A DNA stretch of 64,000 nt from Natronococcus sp. A-GB1 (GCF_029688845.1 NZ_JARUKW010000022.1:1-64000), one strand, 5' to 3'; positions 1 to 8,475 are shown, counted from the first letter of the stretch. Notes: a model not told the origin generated them from the sequence alone. Numbers and translations: made by a program.

Positions 1-17
1 TTTAGGGTCGCCGCCAT
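1..17 (-). CDS. paaC: PaaC, phenylacetyl-CoA epoxidase subunit C (first codons only)
   Basis: Only the start of this gene is inside the window. An ATG on the minus strand at 17 opens a frame reading M-A-A-T-L-K and overlaps the paaB stop as ATGA, which is typical of translational coupling. PaaC, the structural partner of PaaA, is the expected next gene in paa operons. The identification rests on position alone, because five codons carry no family information. Confidence 0.5.
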
Positions 18-334
18 CAGTCGTCACCTCGCTGTCGCTCGGCGGTCGCCTGCTCGTCCTCGGATTCGAGGACCTCGCGGGCGTCCTCGCCGGTGGTGTT
101 GTAGGCGGTCGCCCAGCGGTAGGCCTTGTCGGTCGTCCCCCCGAAGGCGACGTCCTCGCTGTCGATCTCGCCGACCTCGTCCTTAGGGACGACCCAGAGG
201 CTGTTGGTCGGCTTGCGTCGGCCGTGCTGGATGGCGGCGAACTGCTTTGCCATCTCGCGGTCGGGTGCGTGGACGTTCCCACAGTGGGTGTGGTACCCAC
301 CGGTTTTCTCCTGTCGGAACACTTCCCAGATCAT
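17..334 (-). CDS. paaB: PaaB, phenylacetyl-CoA 1,2-epoxidase subunit B
   Basis: A 105-residue protein with the PaaB signature: an N-terminal MIWEVFRQEK, then GNVHAPDREMA and a NSLWVVP segment. PaaB is a small subunit of the multicomponent ring-1,2-phenylacetyl-CoA epoxidase and is needed for the complex that converts phenylacetyl-CoA to its 1,2-epoxide in the cytoplasm. The ATG at 334 was chosen because it begins the conserved N-terminus and lies two bases after the paaA stop. The same frame stays open upstream inside paaA, but that part is Arg-rich and is not coding. The Glu/Asp-rich C-terminus fits a halophile. Confidence 0.93.
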   Translation of the reverse strand: MIWEVFRQEKTGGYHTHCGNVHAPDREMAKQFAAIQHGRRKPTNSLWVVPKDEVGEIDSEDVAFGGTTDKAYRWATAYNTTGEDAREVLESEDEQATAERQRGDD

Positions 335-336
335 GG

Positions 337-1278
337 TCAGTCGGCCGCCTGCGGCGCGTGGCCGCCGGCGGCTGTGGCGTCGTCCTCGATCGTGTCGCGA
401 ACCCACTGGACGGCCTCCTGGGCCTGCTTCCGGCCGTTGATCTGGCCGAGGCCGGGTTCGTAGTCGTTTTTCGCGATCGTGAAGAACTCCTCCCAGTCGA
501 GGTCGCCCTCCTCGACCGCGTAGGTGCCGTCGTCGCGCTCGCGAATGCGGGGTTCGTCGGGGATCTCGAGGCCGTATCTCCGGGCCTTCGGAATATACTG
601 GTCGAGGAAGGCGTCCCGAAGTTCGTCGTTGGACTTCTGTTTGAGCCCTACCGAGGCGGCGAAGTCGTGGTGGGTGCTCTTGTCGTCGGTCGGCCCGAAG
701 AACTGGATGATGCGGGGCCACCACTCCTCGAAGGCCTCCTGGGTCCGTTGCTGTTCGGCGCGCGAGCCGCTCATGAGTTCGCGAAGGATGTCCTCGCCGT
801 GTTTGACGTGAAAGCCCTCCTCGAAGCAAACCTTGTCCATCGCGTGGGCGTAGGGCTCCCAGCTGGTTCGGCGCAGCGTCGCCTGTCGGCGCATCGCCGC
901 CCCGTCGACGAAGAAGGCGATCATCGGCGTCTCGACCCAGTCGTCCATCTCGTAGTGGAAGCAGTTGAGGAACTTGCCGTCCCCGTTCGCGAGGTCGTCT
1001 AGCATCTCCTCGCGGGTCTTGATCCCGAGCGACTCGGCAGCGCGGTACAGCAACTGGCCGTGGCCGATCTCGTCCTGGACCTTCGCCGAGAACGCCAGCT
1101 TCCGGTCGATACTGGGCGCCTGCCGGATGAACGGCCGCTCAAGGTAGGCGCCCATGATCTCGCTGTTGGCGTGGAACTCGATCATCCGCGTCGCGGCCTC
1201 CCGGTACTCCCGTGGCAGGTCGTCCGCGGAGCTGAACTCCCGGGGCCCCGCGCGTTGTTTGACTGTGTCCAGGTCCAT
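337..1278 (-). CDS. paaA: PaaA, phenylacetyl-CoA 1,2-epoxidase catalytic subunit
   Basis: A 313-residue ferritin-like diiron subunit, the usual size for PaaA. Helical segments carry the expected metal-ligand pattern: an E-x-x-H in DEIGHGQLL (about residues 70-80) and a second cluster in FEEGFHVKHGED (about 155-165). It activates O2 to epoxidise the ring of phenylacetyl-CoA. The start MDLDTVKQRAG at 1278 is preferred over an upstream in-frame ATG at 1329, because the intervening residues do not look like the family. It is first in an operon with paaB and paaC, and is divergent from an HTH-10 regulator. An AT-rich TTTATAAT lies just upstream, but too close to the ATG to be a confident TATA box. 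Confidence 0.93.
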   Translation of the reverse strand: MDLDTVKQRAGPREFSSADDLPREYREAATRMIEFHANSEIMGAYLERPFIRQAPSIDRKLAFSAKVQDEIGHGQLLYRAAESLGIKTREEMLDDLANGDGKFLNCFHYEMDDWVETPMIAFFVDGAAMRRQATLRRTSWEPYAHAMDKVCFEEGFHVKHGEDILRELMSGSRAEQQRTQEAFEEWWPRIIQFFGPTDDKSTHHDFAASVGLKQKSNDELRDAFLDQYIPKARRYGLEIPDEPRIRERDDGTYAVEEGDLDWEEFFTIAKNDYEPGLGQINGRKQAQEAVQWVRDTIEDDATAAGGHAPQAAD

Positions 1279-1337
1279 GATTTCATTATAAACTACGACA
1301 GTTGCGTCCTTAGCAGTTGACCGCCACATAACGGGAG

Positions 1338-1345
1338 TTTAAATA
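1338..1345 (+). promoter_or_regulatory. TATA box of the HTH-10 regulator gene
   Basis: The sequence TTTAAATA lies 32 bases before the ATG at 1377. Haloarchaeal TATA boxes sit about 27 bases before transcription starts, which predicts a start near 1368 and a very short leader. This excludes the in-frame GTG at 1353, which would be upstream of the transcript. Confidence 0.6.
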
Positions 1346-1376
1346 CTATCGCGTGCGAACTACGACTACACATCTC

Positions 1377-2015
1377 ATGATCGACGAGTGTCTCGTCGTG
1401 GAGTTTACGGTCCGCAACGACGACTGCCCGCTCGCGGAAGCGACGCGAGACGTCGGGGTCGAAATCGACGCCCGACCGCCACAGCGACGCAGCGACGGGA
1501 ACGACCTGCTGCAGTTCAGCGCGCCGACGAGTGACCGACTCACGCGGGTCCTCGAGGAGGACGACCGGATTTCCTATCTCCACGCCTCGCGAACCGACGG
1601 TCGCTCGCGGTACCGGTGTCTGTCGAAACACCCGTGTGTCGTCCACCGACTGATCGACAGCGGGCTCATCGTCGAGACGCTGCGGTACCGCGACGGCGCG
1701 GCCCGGATCGCCGGGGCGGTCGTGGGTCGCGACGTCCTCAAGGGCGTGATGGAGGCAGCCGGCGAGACCGTGGGCGTCAAACTCGAACGCGTCTATCCCC
1801 TCGAGTCGGAGGCCAGGGAATCTCCCAGCCGGCGCTGGAACCTCACGCCCGCCCAGGAGGAGTGTCTCCGGGCGGCCCTCGAGCTGGGGTACTTCGAGAT
1901 CCCCCGCGGAGCCAGTTCCGAGGCGGTCGCCGACGAGCTCGGGATCAGCAAGTCGGCGTTTCTCGAGCGGCTCCGTCGCGCCGAGGCGGCGCTGTTCCAG
2001 CAGATGTTCCGCTAG
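1377..2015 (+). CDS. HTH-10 (Bat-type) transcriptional regulator, probable paa regulator
   Basis: A 212-residue DNA-binding protein. The N-terminal two thirds is the mixed alpha/beta sensor-like region found in haloarchaeal Bat/HTH-10 proteins. The C-terminus (about 155-212) holds the HTH_10 signature: LTPAQEECLRAALELGYFEI, then a helix-turn-helix ending in FLERLRRAEAALF. It is divergent from paaA with about 100 bases between starts, so control of the phenylacetate operon is the natural inference. No ligand can be named from sequence. Confidence 0.85.
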   Translation: MIDECLVVEFTVRNDDCPLAEATRDVGVEIDARPPQRRSDGNDLLQFSAPTSDRLTRVLEEDDRISYLHASRTDGRSRYRCLSKHPCVVHRLIDSGLIVETLRYRDGAARIAGAVVGRDVLKGVMEAAGETVGVKLERVYPLESEARESPSRRWNLTPAQEECLRAALELGYFEIPRGASSEAVADELGISKSAFLERLRRAEAALFQQMFR

Positions 2016-2047
2016 ATCCTTTTCGTTGCGAGTCGCTGTAGCACGAT

Positions 2048-2290
2048 ATGACGGAAGAGGTTCGACGACGCGTACTGTCAGGCGCTGGGTATCCGACTCC
2101 GCTCGCTGGAACCGGGGAACACACGAACAACCCTCGAGATCACCGAGGACCTCACGAACTTCCACGGGAGCCCCCACGGCGGAGCGATCTACTCTCTCGC
2201 CGACGCGGCCTTCGCCGCGGCGTACGAGGCCCTCGTCACCGACGGAGACGACGAGCGAGTCACGAGTTTTGCGGGCGCGTCTACGAGCGC
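2048..2290 (+). pseudogene. Broken PaaI/hotdog thioesterase
   Basis: An ATG at 2048 begins M-T-E-E and then leaves frame. From 2061, one frame over, the DNA reads a clear hotdog thioesterase: FDDAYCQALGIRLRSLEPG, then NFHGSPHGGAIYSLADAAFA, the active-site region of PaaI-type acyl-CoA thioesterases. Similarity ends near 2280. The remaining frame runs to a stop near 2415 with low-complexity Arg/Pro residues, overlapping the 3' end of livF on the other strand. The gene therefore has an N-terminal frameshift and has lost its C-terminal half. Full-length PaaI proteins are about 130-150 residues. It lies beside the paa genes, where a functional PaaI would hydrolyse dead-end CoA esters. Confidence 0.75.
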
Positions 2291-2319
2291 TGACCCGAGC
2301 GAGCCCGGAACGGCCGCGA

Positions 2320-3042
2320 TCAGGCCGTCACGCCCAGATACTTGTCGAGGATCTCCTCGTTGGCCTCGAGCTCCGCGGACGTCCCCTCGTAGACGATCTC
2401 CCCCTGGTCGATGAGGTAGTTTCGGTCGGCGAGTTCGAGACAGACGTGAACGTTCTGTTCGACCAGCAGGATCGTGATCCCCCGTTCGTTGAGCTCTTCG
2501 ACGATATCCATCACGTCCTGGACGATGTAGGGTGCCAGTCCCTCTGTCGGCTCGTCGAGTAAGATGAGGTCAGCGCCGCCGACCAGCGCGCGCGCGATCG
2601 CGAGCATCTGCTGTTCGCCACCCGAGAGCGACGAACCGGGGTTCGACGCGCGCTCTTTCAGGTTCTCGAACATCTCGAGCACCTCGCCGATCGAAAACGA
2701 GTCGACGTCCGGCGCGCCACCGTAGTCGGCGAGCTCGAGGTTCTCCTTGACGGTGAGCTCCGGAAAGATCTGCCGTTCCTCCGGAACGAACGCCAGTCCC
2801 TGCTGGACCGTTTCCGTCGCGTCGAGGTCGGCGATATCGGTTCCGCGGTAGGTGATGGTTCCGCTCGTCGGGGAGATGATACCGACGATCGAGCGCAGGG
2901 TCGTTGTCTTGCCGGCGCCGTTGCGGCCGACCAGTGAGACGATCTCGCCTTCCTGGACCGACAGCGACAGCTCCCGAAGCACCTTCGTCTCCCCGTACCC
3001 CGCCTCGACGTTCTCGACGTCGAGTAATGGCTCGGCGCTCAT
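2320..3042 (-). CDS. livF: LivF-type ABC transporter ATPase
   Basis: A 240-residue ATPase of the branched-chain amino acid (HAAT) transporter family. Walker A is GRNGAGKTT (about 39-47), the signature motif is LSGGEQQ, and Walker B is LILLDEPTEG followed by LAP, which is the typical LivF form. It drives uptake at the cytoplasmic face together with LivG. It overlaps livG by four bases (ATGA), so the two are translationally coupled. Substrate cannot be assigned from the ATPase; the transporter family takes up branched-chain amino acids, amides, urea and some aromatic acids. Confidence 0.93.
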   Translation of the reverse strand: MSAEPLLDVENVEAGYGETKVLRELSLSVQEGEIVSLVGRNGAGKTTTLRSIVGIISPTSGTITYRGTDIADLDATETVQQGLAFVPEERQIFPELTVKENLELADYGGAPDVDSFSIGEVLEMFENLKERASNPGSSLSGGEQQMLAIARALVGGADLILLDEPTEGLAPYIVQDVMDIVEELNERGITILLVEQNVHVCLELADRNYLIDQGEIVYEGTSAELEANEEILDKYLGVTA

Positions 3043-3839
3043 TCTGTCATCCCTCCGAGGTAGGCGTCCTGTACGTCGCGGTTCTCGGCGATCTCCTCTG
3101 GTGTTCCTTCTGCGAGGATTTCGCCTCTGTTCAACACGGTGATGCGGTCTGAGAGTTCCATAACGAGTTCGATGTCGTGTTCGATCAGCAGCAGCGTCTG
3201 GTCGACCAGAACCTCCTCGATCAGGTCGATCGTCTCCCGGGTTTCCTCGACGCTCATCCCGGCTGTCGGCTCGTCGAACAGGACCAGGTCCGGATCCGTC
3301 GCGAGCACGACACCGATCTCGAGACGCCGTCGGTCGCCGTACGCGAGCGCGTCCGCCTCCTCCTCGGCGACGTGTGTGAGGTCGATGCGCTCGAGGATGC
3401 GCCCGGTCTCCGCGTTGATCTCCTCGTAGCGATTCGTCGGTTTGAAGAACGATTCGAGCAGGTTGTACTCGCTACGGCGGTCGGCCTGGGCCGCGAGTCT
3501 GATGTTCTCGCGGACGGAGAGTCCGCCGAAGACGTTGGAGATCTGGAACGACCGGCCGATCCCGCGGGCGACGCGCTCGGGTGGGGAACGGTCAGTAATC
3601 TCCTCGCCGTCGAAGTAAACGGTCCCTTCGGTAACGGACAACGCTCCGGAGATGAGGTTGAACAGCGTCGTTTTGCCGGCGCCGTTCGGCCCGATGACGC
3701 TGCGGAACTCGCCGCGTTCGACCGTCATCGAGACGTCGTCGATCGCCGCGAACGCACCGAACGTCTTGGTCAGCCCGTCGAGTTCCAGTATCGTTTCGCC
3801 GTCGGTCCGCCGATCGTGGGGTCGAGTTTCTGCGGCCAT
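3039..3839 (-). CDS. livG: LivG-type ABC transporter ATPase
   Basis: A 266-residue ATPase, the LivG partner. Walker A is GPNGAGKTT (about 52-60), the Q-loop is GRSFQISNVF, Walker B is LVLFDEPTAGMS and the H-loop is LLIEHD. The signature region reads ALAYGDRRRLEIG, the degenerate LSYG-type form usual in LivG. The long insert with N-L-L and F-F-K-P after the Q-loop is also characteristic. It starts inside the stop of the fused permease gene (ATGA overlap) and overlaps livF, so all three are co-translated. Confidence 0.93.
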   Translation of the reverse strand: MAAETRPHDRRTDGETILELDGLTKTFGAFAAIDDVSMTVERGEFRSVIGPNGAGKTTLFNLISGALSVTEGTVYFDGEEITDRSPPERVARGIGRSFQISNVFGGLSVRENIRLAAQADRRSEYNLLESFFKPTNRYEEINAETGRILERIDLTHVAEEEADALAYGDRRRLEIGVVLATDPDLVLFDEPTAGMSVEETRETIDLIEEVLVDQTLLLIEHDIELVMELSDRITVLNRGEILAEGTPEEIAENRDVQDAYLGGMTE

Positions 3840-5827
3840 CAGTCATCACCCTCCGTGCCCGCGTCCTCGGGCAACTGTCCGGGATCCGCCGCAGGACCCG
3901 GCCCGCCGGGTAGGTACGGCGCGAGCAGCGTCGGCACCGAGACCAGCCCACGCGGGAGGAAGATCACGAACAGGACGAAGATCGTCCCCAGTACCAGCCG
4001 CCATCGACCAGTGTAGTGGGTTAACAATTGCTCCAGCCCGAAGAACGCGCCGGCACCGATAATCGGGCCGTAGAGCGTCCCCATCCCGCCGAGGATGACC
4101 ATCACGATTACCTCCCCGGATTTCAGCCACTCCGCTGCCGAGGGAGAGACGAACGCGTTGTTGAGTGCGAAGAGTCCCCCCGCGAGGCCCGCGAACGCGC
4201 CGCTGACGACGAACGCGCGGCGCTTGTAGACGACCGTGTTGTAGCCGAGGAACGTCGCCCGTTCCTCGTTTTCCCGGATCGATTTCAGCACCGAGCCGAA
4301 CGGCGACTGAAGCATCCGCCGGGTGACGAAGTACGAGGCGACGAGCGCGCCAAGCACGACGTAGTAGAACAGCGAGTGGCCGGTCAACACGACCGGACCG
4401 ACGAAGAACGCGATGTCGTCGAGCGACGCGCCGAGCCCTGCGATGCCGTAGTAGTAGTCGTGGCCGATCAGCCCGATCCCCTCGGAGCCACCGGTGATCT
4501 CGAGGCGATAGAGCAAGTTGTAGTAGAGCTCGGCGAACGCCAGCGTGATCATCGCGAAGTAGACGCCGGCGACGCGGATCGAGAGGAAGCCGACGATCCA
4601 CGCGATCGCCGCCGAGAGGGCGATCGCCATCGCGAGCGCGACGAACACGGAACTCGTCACGTGGATCAGCCCGAGCACGACCGCGTACGCGCCGAGGCCG
4701 AGGAACAGCGCGTGTCCGAGCGACACCAGCCCGGTGTAGCCCATTACGAAGTCAAGCGAGAGCGCGAACAGCGCCCACACGAGGACTCGGGAGCCGAACG
4801 TGACCCAGAACTGGTTGCCGAGCAACCCGGCGACGATCGGCACCAGCGCGAGGACGCCGACCATCACGAGCCCGAGTTTGAGCCGGGTGCCCCGCTCGAG
4901 CAGACCCCCGGCTCGACCGGCGAGCAGCCGTTCGCTGCCACCCTCTTCGGCGAGTTCGGTGCCGAACAGGCCGTGAGGTCGGATCAGGAGGATAGCGATC
5001 ATCAGCACGAAGATCACCATCCCCTCGAGCCAGGGGACCCACGGCCGCAGGATCGACTCCTGGAGGATTCCCACGAGGAGCCCGCCGACGACCGCGCCCT
5101 TGAAGCTCCCGAGGCCGCCGAGGACAACGATGACGAACGCCGGGATGATGATCGACATCCCGAGTTCGGGGTTCGCCTGTCGGTTGCCGGCGAGGATGAT
5201 TCCCGCGAACGCCGCGAGCCCGGCGCCGACACCGAAGACCAGCGAGTAGTAGCGATCGATCTCGATCCCGAGGTTCCGGACCATCTGGCGGTCCTGTGAG
5301 CCCGCCCGGATGATCAGCCCGTACTTGGTGTACTCGAGCAGCGCCCAGACGGCAAACGCCATCAGGGTGCCGCTGACGATCATGAAAACGTTGTAGGAAC
5401 TGACGCCGAGCCCAAACGCACCGATCGTTCCGGTGAGAACCTCCGGTCGGGGAAGCCTGAACGATCCCGTCCCCCAGATGAGGTAGACGAGGTCGTTGAT
5501 CACCAACACGAGACCGAACGTCAAGAGGATGTGATAGAGCGGGTTCCGACCGTACAGCGGCTGGACGGTGTAGCGCTCGAGCGCGACACCGATGATCCCG
5601 ACCAGAAACGGCGCGATCACGAGCGCGGCGACGAACGCAGTGCTGCCGATACCGGTCTGAATGGTGATCGCGACCGCCAGGTACGCGCCCAGGACGGCCA
5701 GTTCGCCGTGGGCGAAGTTGATGACGTTCATCACGCCGAAGATGACCGACAGGCCGGCGGCAAGCAGCACGTACACGAGCCCGAGGGTGATCCCGTCTAA
5801 CAGTTGTTGAATGGCTGTTCCTAGCAT
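3839..5827 (-). CDS. Fused LivH-LivM permease
   Basis: One 662-residue open frame contains both membrane subunits of a HAAT-family ABC importer. Residues about 1-290 are LivH-like: VMNVINFAHGELAVLGAY, then VLGGLGSFKGAVVGG and a RPHGLFG end. A linker of about 25 residues follows. Residues about 315-640 are LivM-like: DFVMGYTGLVSLGHALFLG, RSGVYF-type RVAGVYFAMITLAF, the EAA-like SIRENEERATFLGYNT, and ILGGMGTLYGPIIGA. The two halves are normally separate genes, so this is a gene fusion with many membrane helices. It lies 53 bases after livK in the same operon. Confidence 0.9.
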   Translation of the reverse strand: MLGTAIQQLLDGITLGLVYVLLAAGLSVIFGVMNVINFAHGELAVLGAYLAVAITIQTGIGSTAFVAALVIAPFLVGIIGVALERYTVQPLYGRNPLYHILLTFGLVLVINDLVYLIWGTGSFRLPRPEVLTGTIGAFGLGVSSYNVFMIVSGTLMAFAVWALLEYTKYGLIIRAGSQDRQMVRNLGIEIDRYYSLVFGVGAGLAAFAGIILAGNRQANPELGMSIIIPAFVIVVLGGLGSFKGAVVGGLLVGILQESILRPWVPWLEGMVIFVLMIAILLIRPHGLFGTELAEEGGSERLLAGRAGGLLERGTRLKLGLVMVGVLALVPIVAGLLGNQFWVTFGSRVLVWALFALSLDFVMGYTGLVSLGHALFLGLGAYAVVLGLIHVTSSVFVALAMAIALSAAIAWIVGFLSIRVAGVYFAMITLAFAELYYNLLYRLEITGGSEGIGLIGHDYYYGIAGLGASLDDIAFFVGPVVLTGHSLFYYVVLGALVASYFVTRRMLQSPFGSVLKSIRENEERATFLGYNTVVYKRRAFVVSGAFAGLAGGLFALNNAFVSPSAAEWLKSGEVIVMVILGGMGTLYGPIIGAGAFFGLEQLLTHYTGRWRLVLGTIFVLFVIFLPRGLVSVPTLLAPYLPGGPGPAADPGQLPEDAGTEGDD

Positions 5828-5880
5828 AACTTCGGTCGGCGAGTCGTTCCGTGCATTGTCGAAATACCTCTCCGCGATCC

Positions 5881-7137
5881 CTATCGTTCACAGCCGGTTT
5901 CTTCACAGGCCGGAATCGCCTCCTCACCGTCGATCTCCATCAGAATCTCGACGTCCGGCAGATCGTCACCCTCGACGAGTTCGCCCATCCAGACCGGGTT
6001 CACGGCCTGGCCGTCGCACTCGCGGAACTCGTTCGATCCGAAGATCGTCTCCTGTTCGAGCCCGCCGAGGGCGTCGGCGACCTCGGTCGGATCGTCCGAT
6101 CCGGCTTCCTGGATTCCCCGTACCATCATCCGAATCGAGTCGTAGCCGACCCGCGAGAAGTTGTCCGGCAGTTCGTCGTACTCGGCCTCGTAGGCCTCGA
6201 CGAACTCGTGGTTGTCTCCCATCTCGAGGTCGGGATAGTATCGCACGCCGCTGAACACGCCGGTCGCTGCGTCGCCCGCACCCGCTCGAACCGGAGTAAA
6301 CGAAGCGGTGGTCGTGACGATGGGTATCTCGTCGGGGAGACCCCGGTCAGCGGCCTGCGAGAGGAAAGTCGTGAGATCCTCGCCGGTACTCCCGATGACG
6401 ACCGCGTCGGCCTCGTCCGCCGCGCCCTCGATCTGGGTGATGTAGGCCTCGAAGTCGCCCGCACCGAATTCGGCTCGGGTTTCGCCGACCTCCTCGTAGT
6501 CGTCGCTCAACTCGGCCATTCGGCTCGAGAACTCCTCTTTGACGGACTCGCCGTAGGCGTAGTCCGCCAGGTGGTAGAAGATCTGGTCTCCCTGTTCCTC
6601 GTAGGTCCACTGGGCCATCGCCTCGGCGATCTGGGCGGTACTGGTCTCGAAGCGGAACACGTACTCGTTGCACCGTTCGCCCGTGATCGCGACGTCCGCC
6701 GCCCCCGGCGTGTACAGCACCTCGTTGTCGAGTGCGAAATCGTTCATCGATAGCGCCACGTCGCTCGAGATACAGCCGGTAAGGAACTGCGCCCCCTGTG
6801 ACTGAACCGCCTCGCTGGCCTCCGAGAGCGCATCCTCGGGGTCGGACTGGGTGTCGTACGTCTCGTACTCGATCTCGAAATCGAACTCGTCACTCTCGTT
6901 TATCTCTTCGATCGCAAGCTCGGTCCCCTGCGTTCGTTCCTCTCCAAGATCCGCGAACGGACCGGTAAACGGTTCGAGTACGCCAAGTTCGATCGTGTCG
7001 AACTCTTCTTCACCGTTCGCTGCCTCTTCGGGATCCCCAACACAGCCCGCCAGACCGGTCACCCCAACGACGCTCCCCGCGGTGACGGCTCGGAGAACCT
7101 GCCGCCTACTCCCATGGTATCTGTCATCTCGACCCAT
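5881..7137 (-). CDS. LivK-type substrate-binding lipoprotein (Tat-exported)
   Basis: A 418-residue periplasmic-binding-protein-like fold type I (ANF/LivK). The N-terminus carries a twin-arginine motif, SRRQVLRAV, a hydrophobic stretch and the lipobox LAGC, so it is probably a Tat-exported lipoprotein anchored outside the membrane. The ligand domain begins at IELGVLEPFTGPFADLG and runs to a Cys pair near the C-terminus (ACEETGC). It captures the substrate for the fused permease and LivFG. Start 7137 places the TATA-like box 24 bases upstream. The substrate is unknown; proximity to paa genes allows an aromatic acid, but that is inference. Confidence 0.9.
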   Translation of the reverse strand: MGRDDRYHGSRRQVLRAVTAGSVVGVTGLAGCVGDPEEAANGEEEFDTIELGVLEPFTGPFADLGEERTQGTELAIEEINESDEFDFEIEYETYDTQSDPEDALSEASEAVQSQGAQFLTGCISSDVALSMNDFALDNEVLYTPGAADVAITGERCNEYVFRFETSTAQIAEAMAQWTYEEQGDQIFYHLADYAYGESVKEEFSSRMAELSDDYEEVGETRAEFGAGDFEAYITQIEGAADEADAVVIGSTGEDLTTFLSQAADRGLPDEIPIVTTTASFTPVRAGAGDAATGVFSGVRYYPDLEMGDNHEFVEAYEAEYDELPDNFSRVGYDSIRMMVRGIQEAGSDDPTEVADALGGLEQETIFGSNEFRECDGQAVNPVWMGELVEGDDLPDVEILMEIDGEEAIPACEETGCER

Positions 7138-7160
7138 ACGATCAGTTGAATACAGTAGGT

Positions 7161-7168
7161 CATAAGTA
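7161..7168 (-). promoter_or_regulatory. Probable TATA box of the liv operon
   Basis: On the minus strand the sequence is TACTTATG, ending 24 bases before the livK ATG. This predicts a transcript with almost no leader. The surrounding 7138-7397 stretch is AT-rich and otherwise without genes; it separates the divergent livK and uspA genes. Confidence 0.5.
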
Positions 7169-7397
7169 CCGACCACTATTTGTAGGGGTTTTATATTATA
7201 GATATCTCGGTCGGTGGGAGGGAAGGGACGAAATCGCCAGCTCTGAACGATATACCACTGTTTTATTGAAACAACTCTATTTGTTAAGAAACCAATCATC
7301 GCCGGGGAGGGGGAGACATTACCGATTAGGGGGTGCGTCGCGGCCCCTCGTCCGTGACCCGTAGAAATTATGATGATCGAATGCGATTCGTTCGAGT

Positions 7398-7793
7398 ATG
7401 TATCGCGTACTGGTCGCGCTTGATACCGACGAGCACCGCGCACTCGCACAGGCATCTACGATCGAATCGCTCCCGGCAGCGACCGAGGAGGTGTCGGCAA
7501 CCCTCGTTCACGTCTTTCAGGAGAACCCCGAGGGGGAATCGATTCCACAACTCAAGGGCGTTCGCAACGCTGCCGACACGTTCGACGAGAGTGGCGTCGA
7601 CTACGAGTACTACGAGACGAGCGGCGACCCGGCGTCCGAGATTATCGCAGCTGCCGACGAACTGGACGTGGATCTGATCTGTCTGTCGGGCCGAAAACGA
7701 ACGCCGACGGGGAAGGTCCTCTTCGGCAGTGTCACCCAGTCAGTCATCCTCGGTACCGACCGTCCGGTCGTCACCGTCAGCCCGGAGCAGTAA
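7398..7793 (+). CDS. Universal stress protein (UspA family), non-canonical nucleotide loop
   Basis: A 131-residue single-domain Usp. It starts MYRVLVALDTDE, the usual beta-1 and loop, and ends with DRPVVTVSP. The nucleotide-binding loop reads SGRKRTPTGKVLFGS. Only the final G-S of the G-2X-G-9X-G(S/T) pattern is kept and the first two glycines are replaced, so ATP binding is doubtful. It is divergent from livK. Its function is probably a stress-related one, but the sequence shows nothing more specific. Confidence 0.85.
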   Translation: MYRVLVALDTDEHRALAQASTIESLPAATEEVSATLVHVFQENPEGESIPQLKGVRNAADTFDESGVDYEYYETSGDPASEIIAAADELDVDLICLSGRKRTPTGKVLFGSVTQSVILGTDRPVVTVSPEQ

Positions 7794-7878
7794 CTACAGG
7801 CCAAAGCGGAATTTAAATGGTCCATATGTACGGGGGAGGAGTGAGGCGTCTGTGGCAACGGGTAACACATGAACGCCG

Positions 7879-8475
7879 ATGACACCCGATACCTGCAGCG
7901 CGTGGGACCCCGGGAACTGCGAGGGAACCGCCGAGTGTCCGCCGCGGTGTCCGCGGTTCGTCGATAAGCGCGGAGAACCGGTTCTGGTCGAACCGTACAC
8001 CCCGTCGCGCTTCGAGGACCTAGTGTCGATGTACGAGGGGTATCCCGACGCACATCGCTCGATGGGCCTGCCGCCGGTCGGCCGCGACCGGATCGAGGAC
8101 TGGCTCGAGCGGCTGCTTGAGCGAGGATTCGCGATCGTCGCGGTCCACGACGGGAAGGTAGTCGGTCATGCGACCTACGCCCCACGCTCGAGCGTCGAGC
8201 CCCAGTTCATCGTCTTCGTCGATCCCGCCTACCACGACCGGGGGATCGGGAGCGAGTGTTGCCGACACGTGATCGCGTACGCCGCCGACGCCGGCCACGA
8301 GGCGCTCGTTTTGGATGTCGACGCGGAAAACGAGCGTGCGTGCCACGTCTACCGACGGATGGGGTTCGAGGCGGTTGCACAAGATGGGGGTGAGATCCGG
8401 ATGCGCCTCCCGTTCGACGAACCGATCATCGAGACGGTTCGACTCCCGCCGGCGGAACGACCTGTGAGCGCGTAG
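7879..8475 (+). CDS. GNAT-family N-acetyltransferase with N-terminal Cys cluster
   Basis: A 198-residue protein. Residues 6-24 hold four cysteines (positions 6, 14, 20, 24) ending in CPPRCPRF, suggesting a small metal site. Residues about 40-180 form a GNAT domain with the acetyl-CoA loop DRGIGSECCRHVI and the C-terminal NERACHVYRRMGFEAV. The acceptor substrate is unknown. A TATA-like TTTAAAT lies at 7812-7818, about 60 bases before the ATG, so a longer leader or another promoter is possible. Confidence 0.85.
   Translation: MTPDTCSAWDPGNCEGTAECPPRCPRFVDKRGEPVLVEPYTPSRFEDLVSMYEGYPDAHRSMGLPPVGRDRIEDWLERLLERGFAIVAVHDGKVVGHATYAPRSSVEPQFIVFVDPAYHDRGIGSECCRHVIAYAADAGHEALVLDVDAENERACHVYRRMGFEAVAQDGGEIRMRLPFDEPIIETVRLPPAERPVSA

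Noticed and set aside
2048-2293. An intact 81-residue protein starting at 2048
   Set aside because: Its product is Arg/Pro-rich, whereas the adjacent frame reads a clear thioesterase. It is treated as a frameshifted pseudogene.
4028-5299. A 423-codon acidic and basic frame opposite the fused permease
   Set aside because: It looks charged like a halophilic protein, but it is the reverse of hydrophobic codons and lacks any domain.
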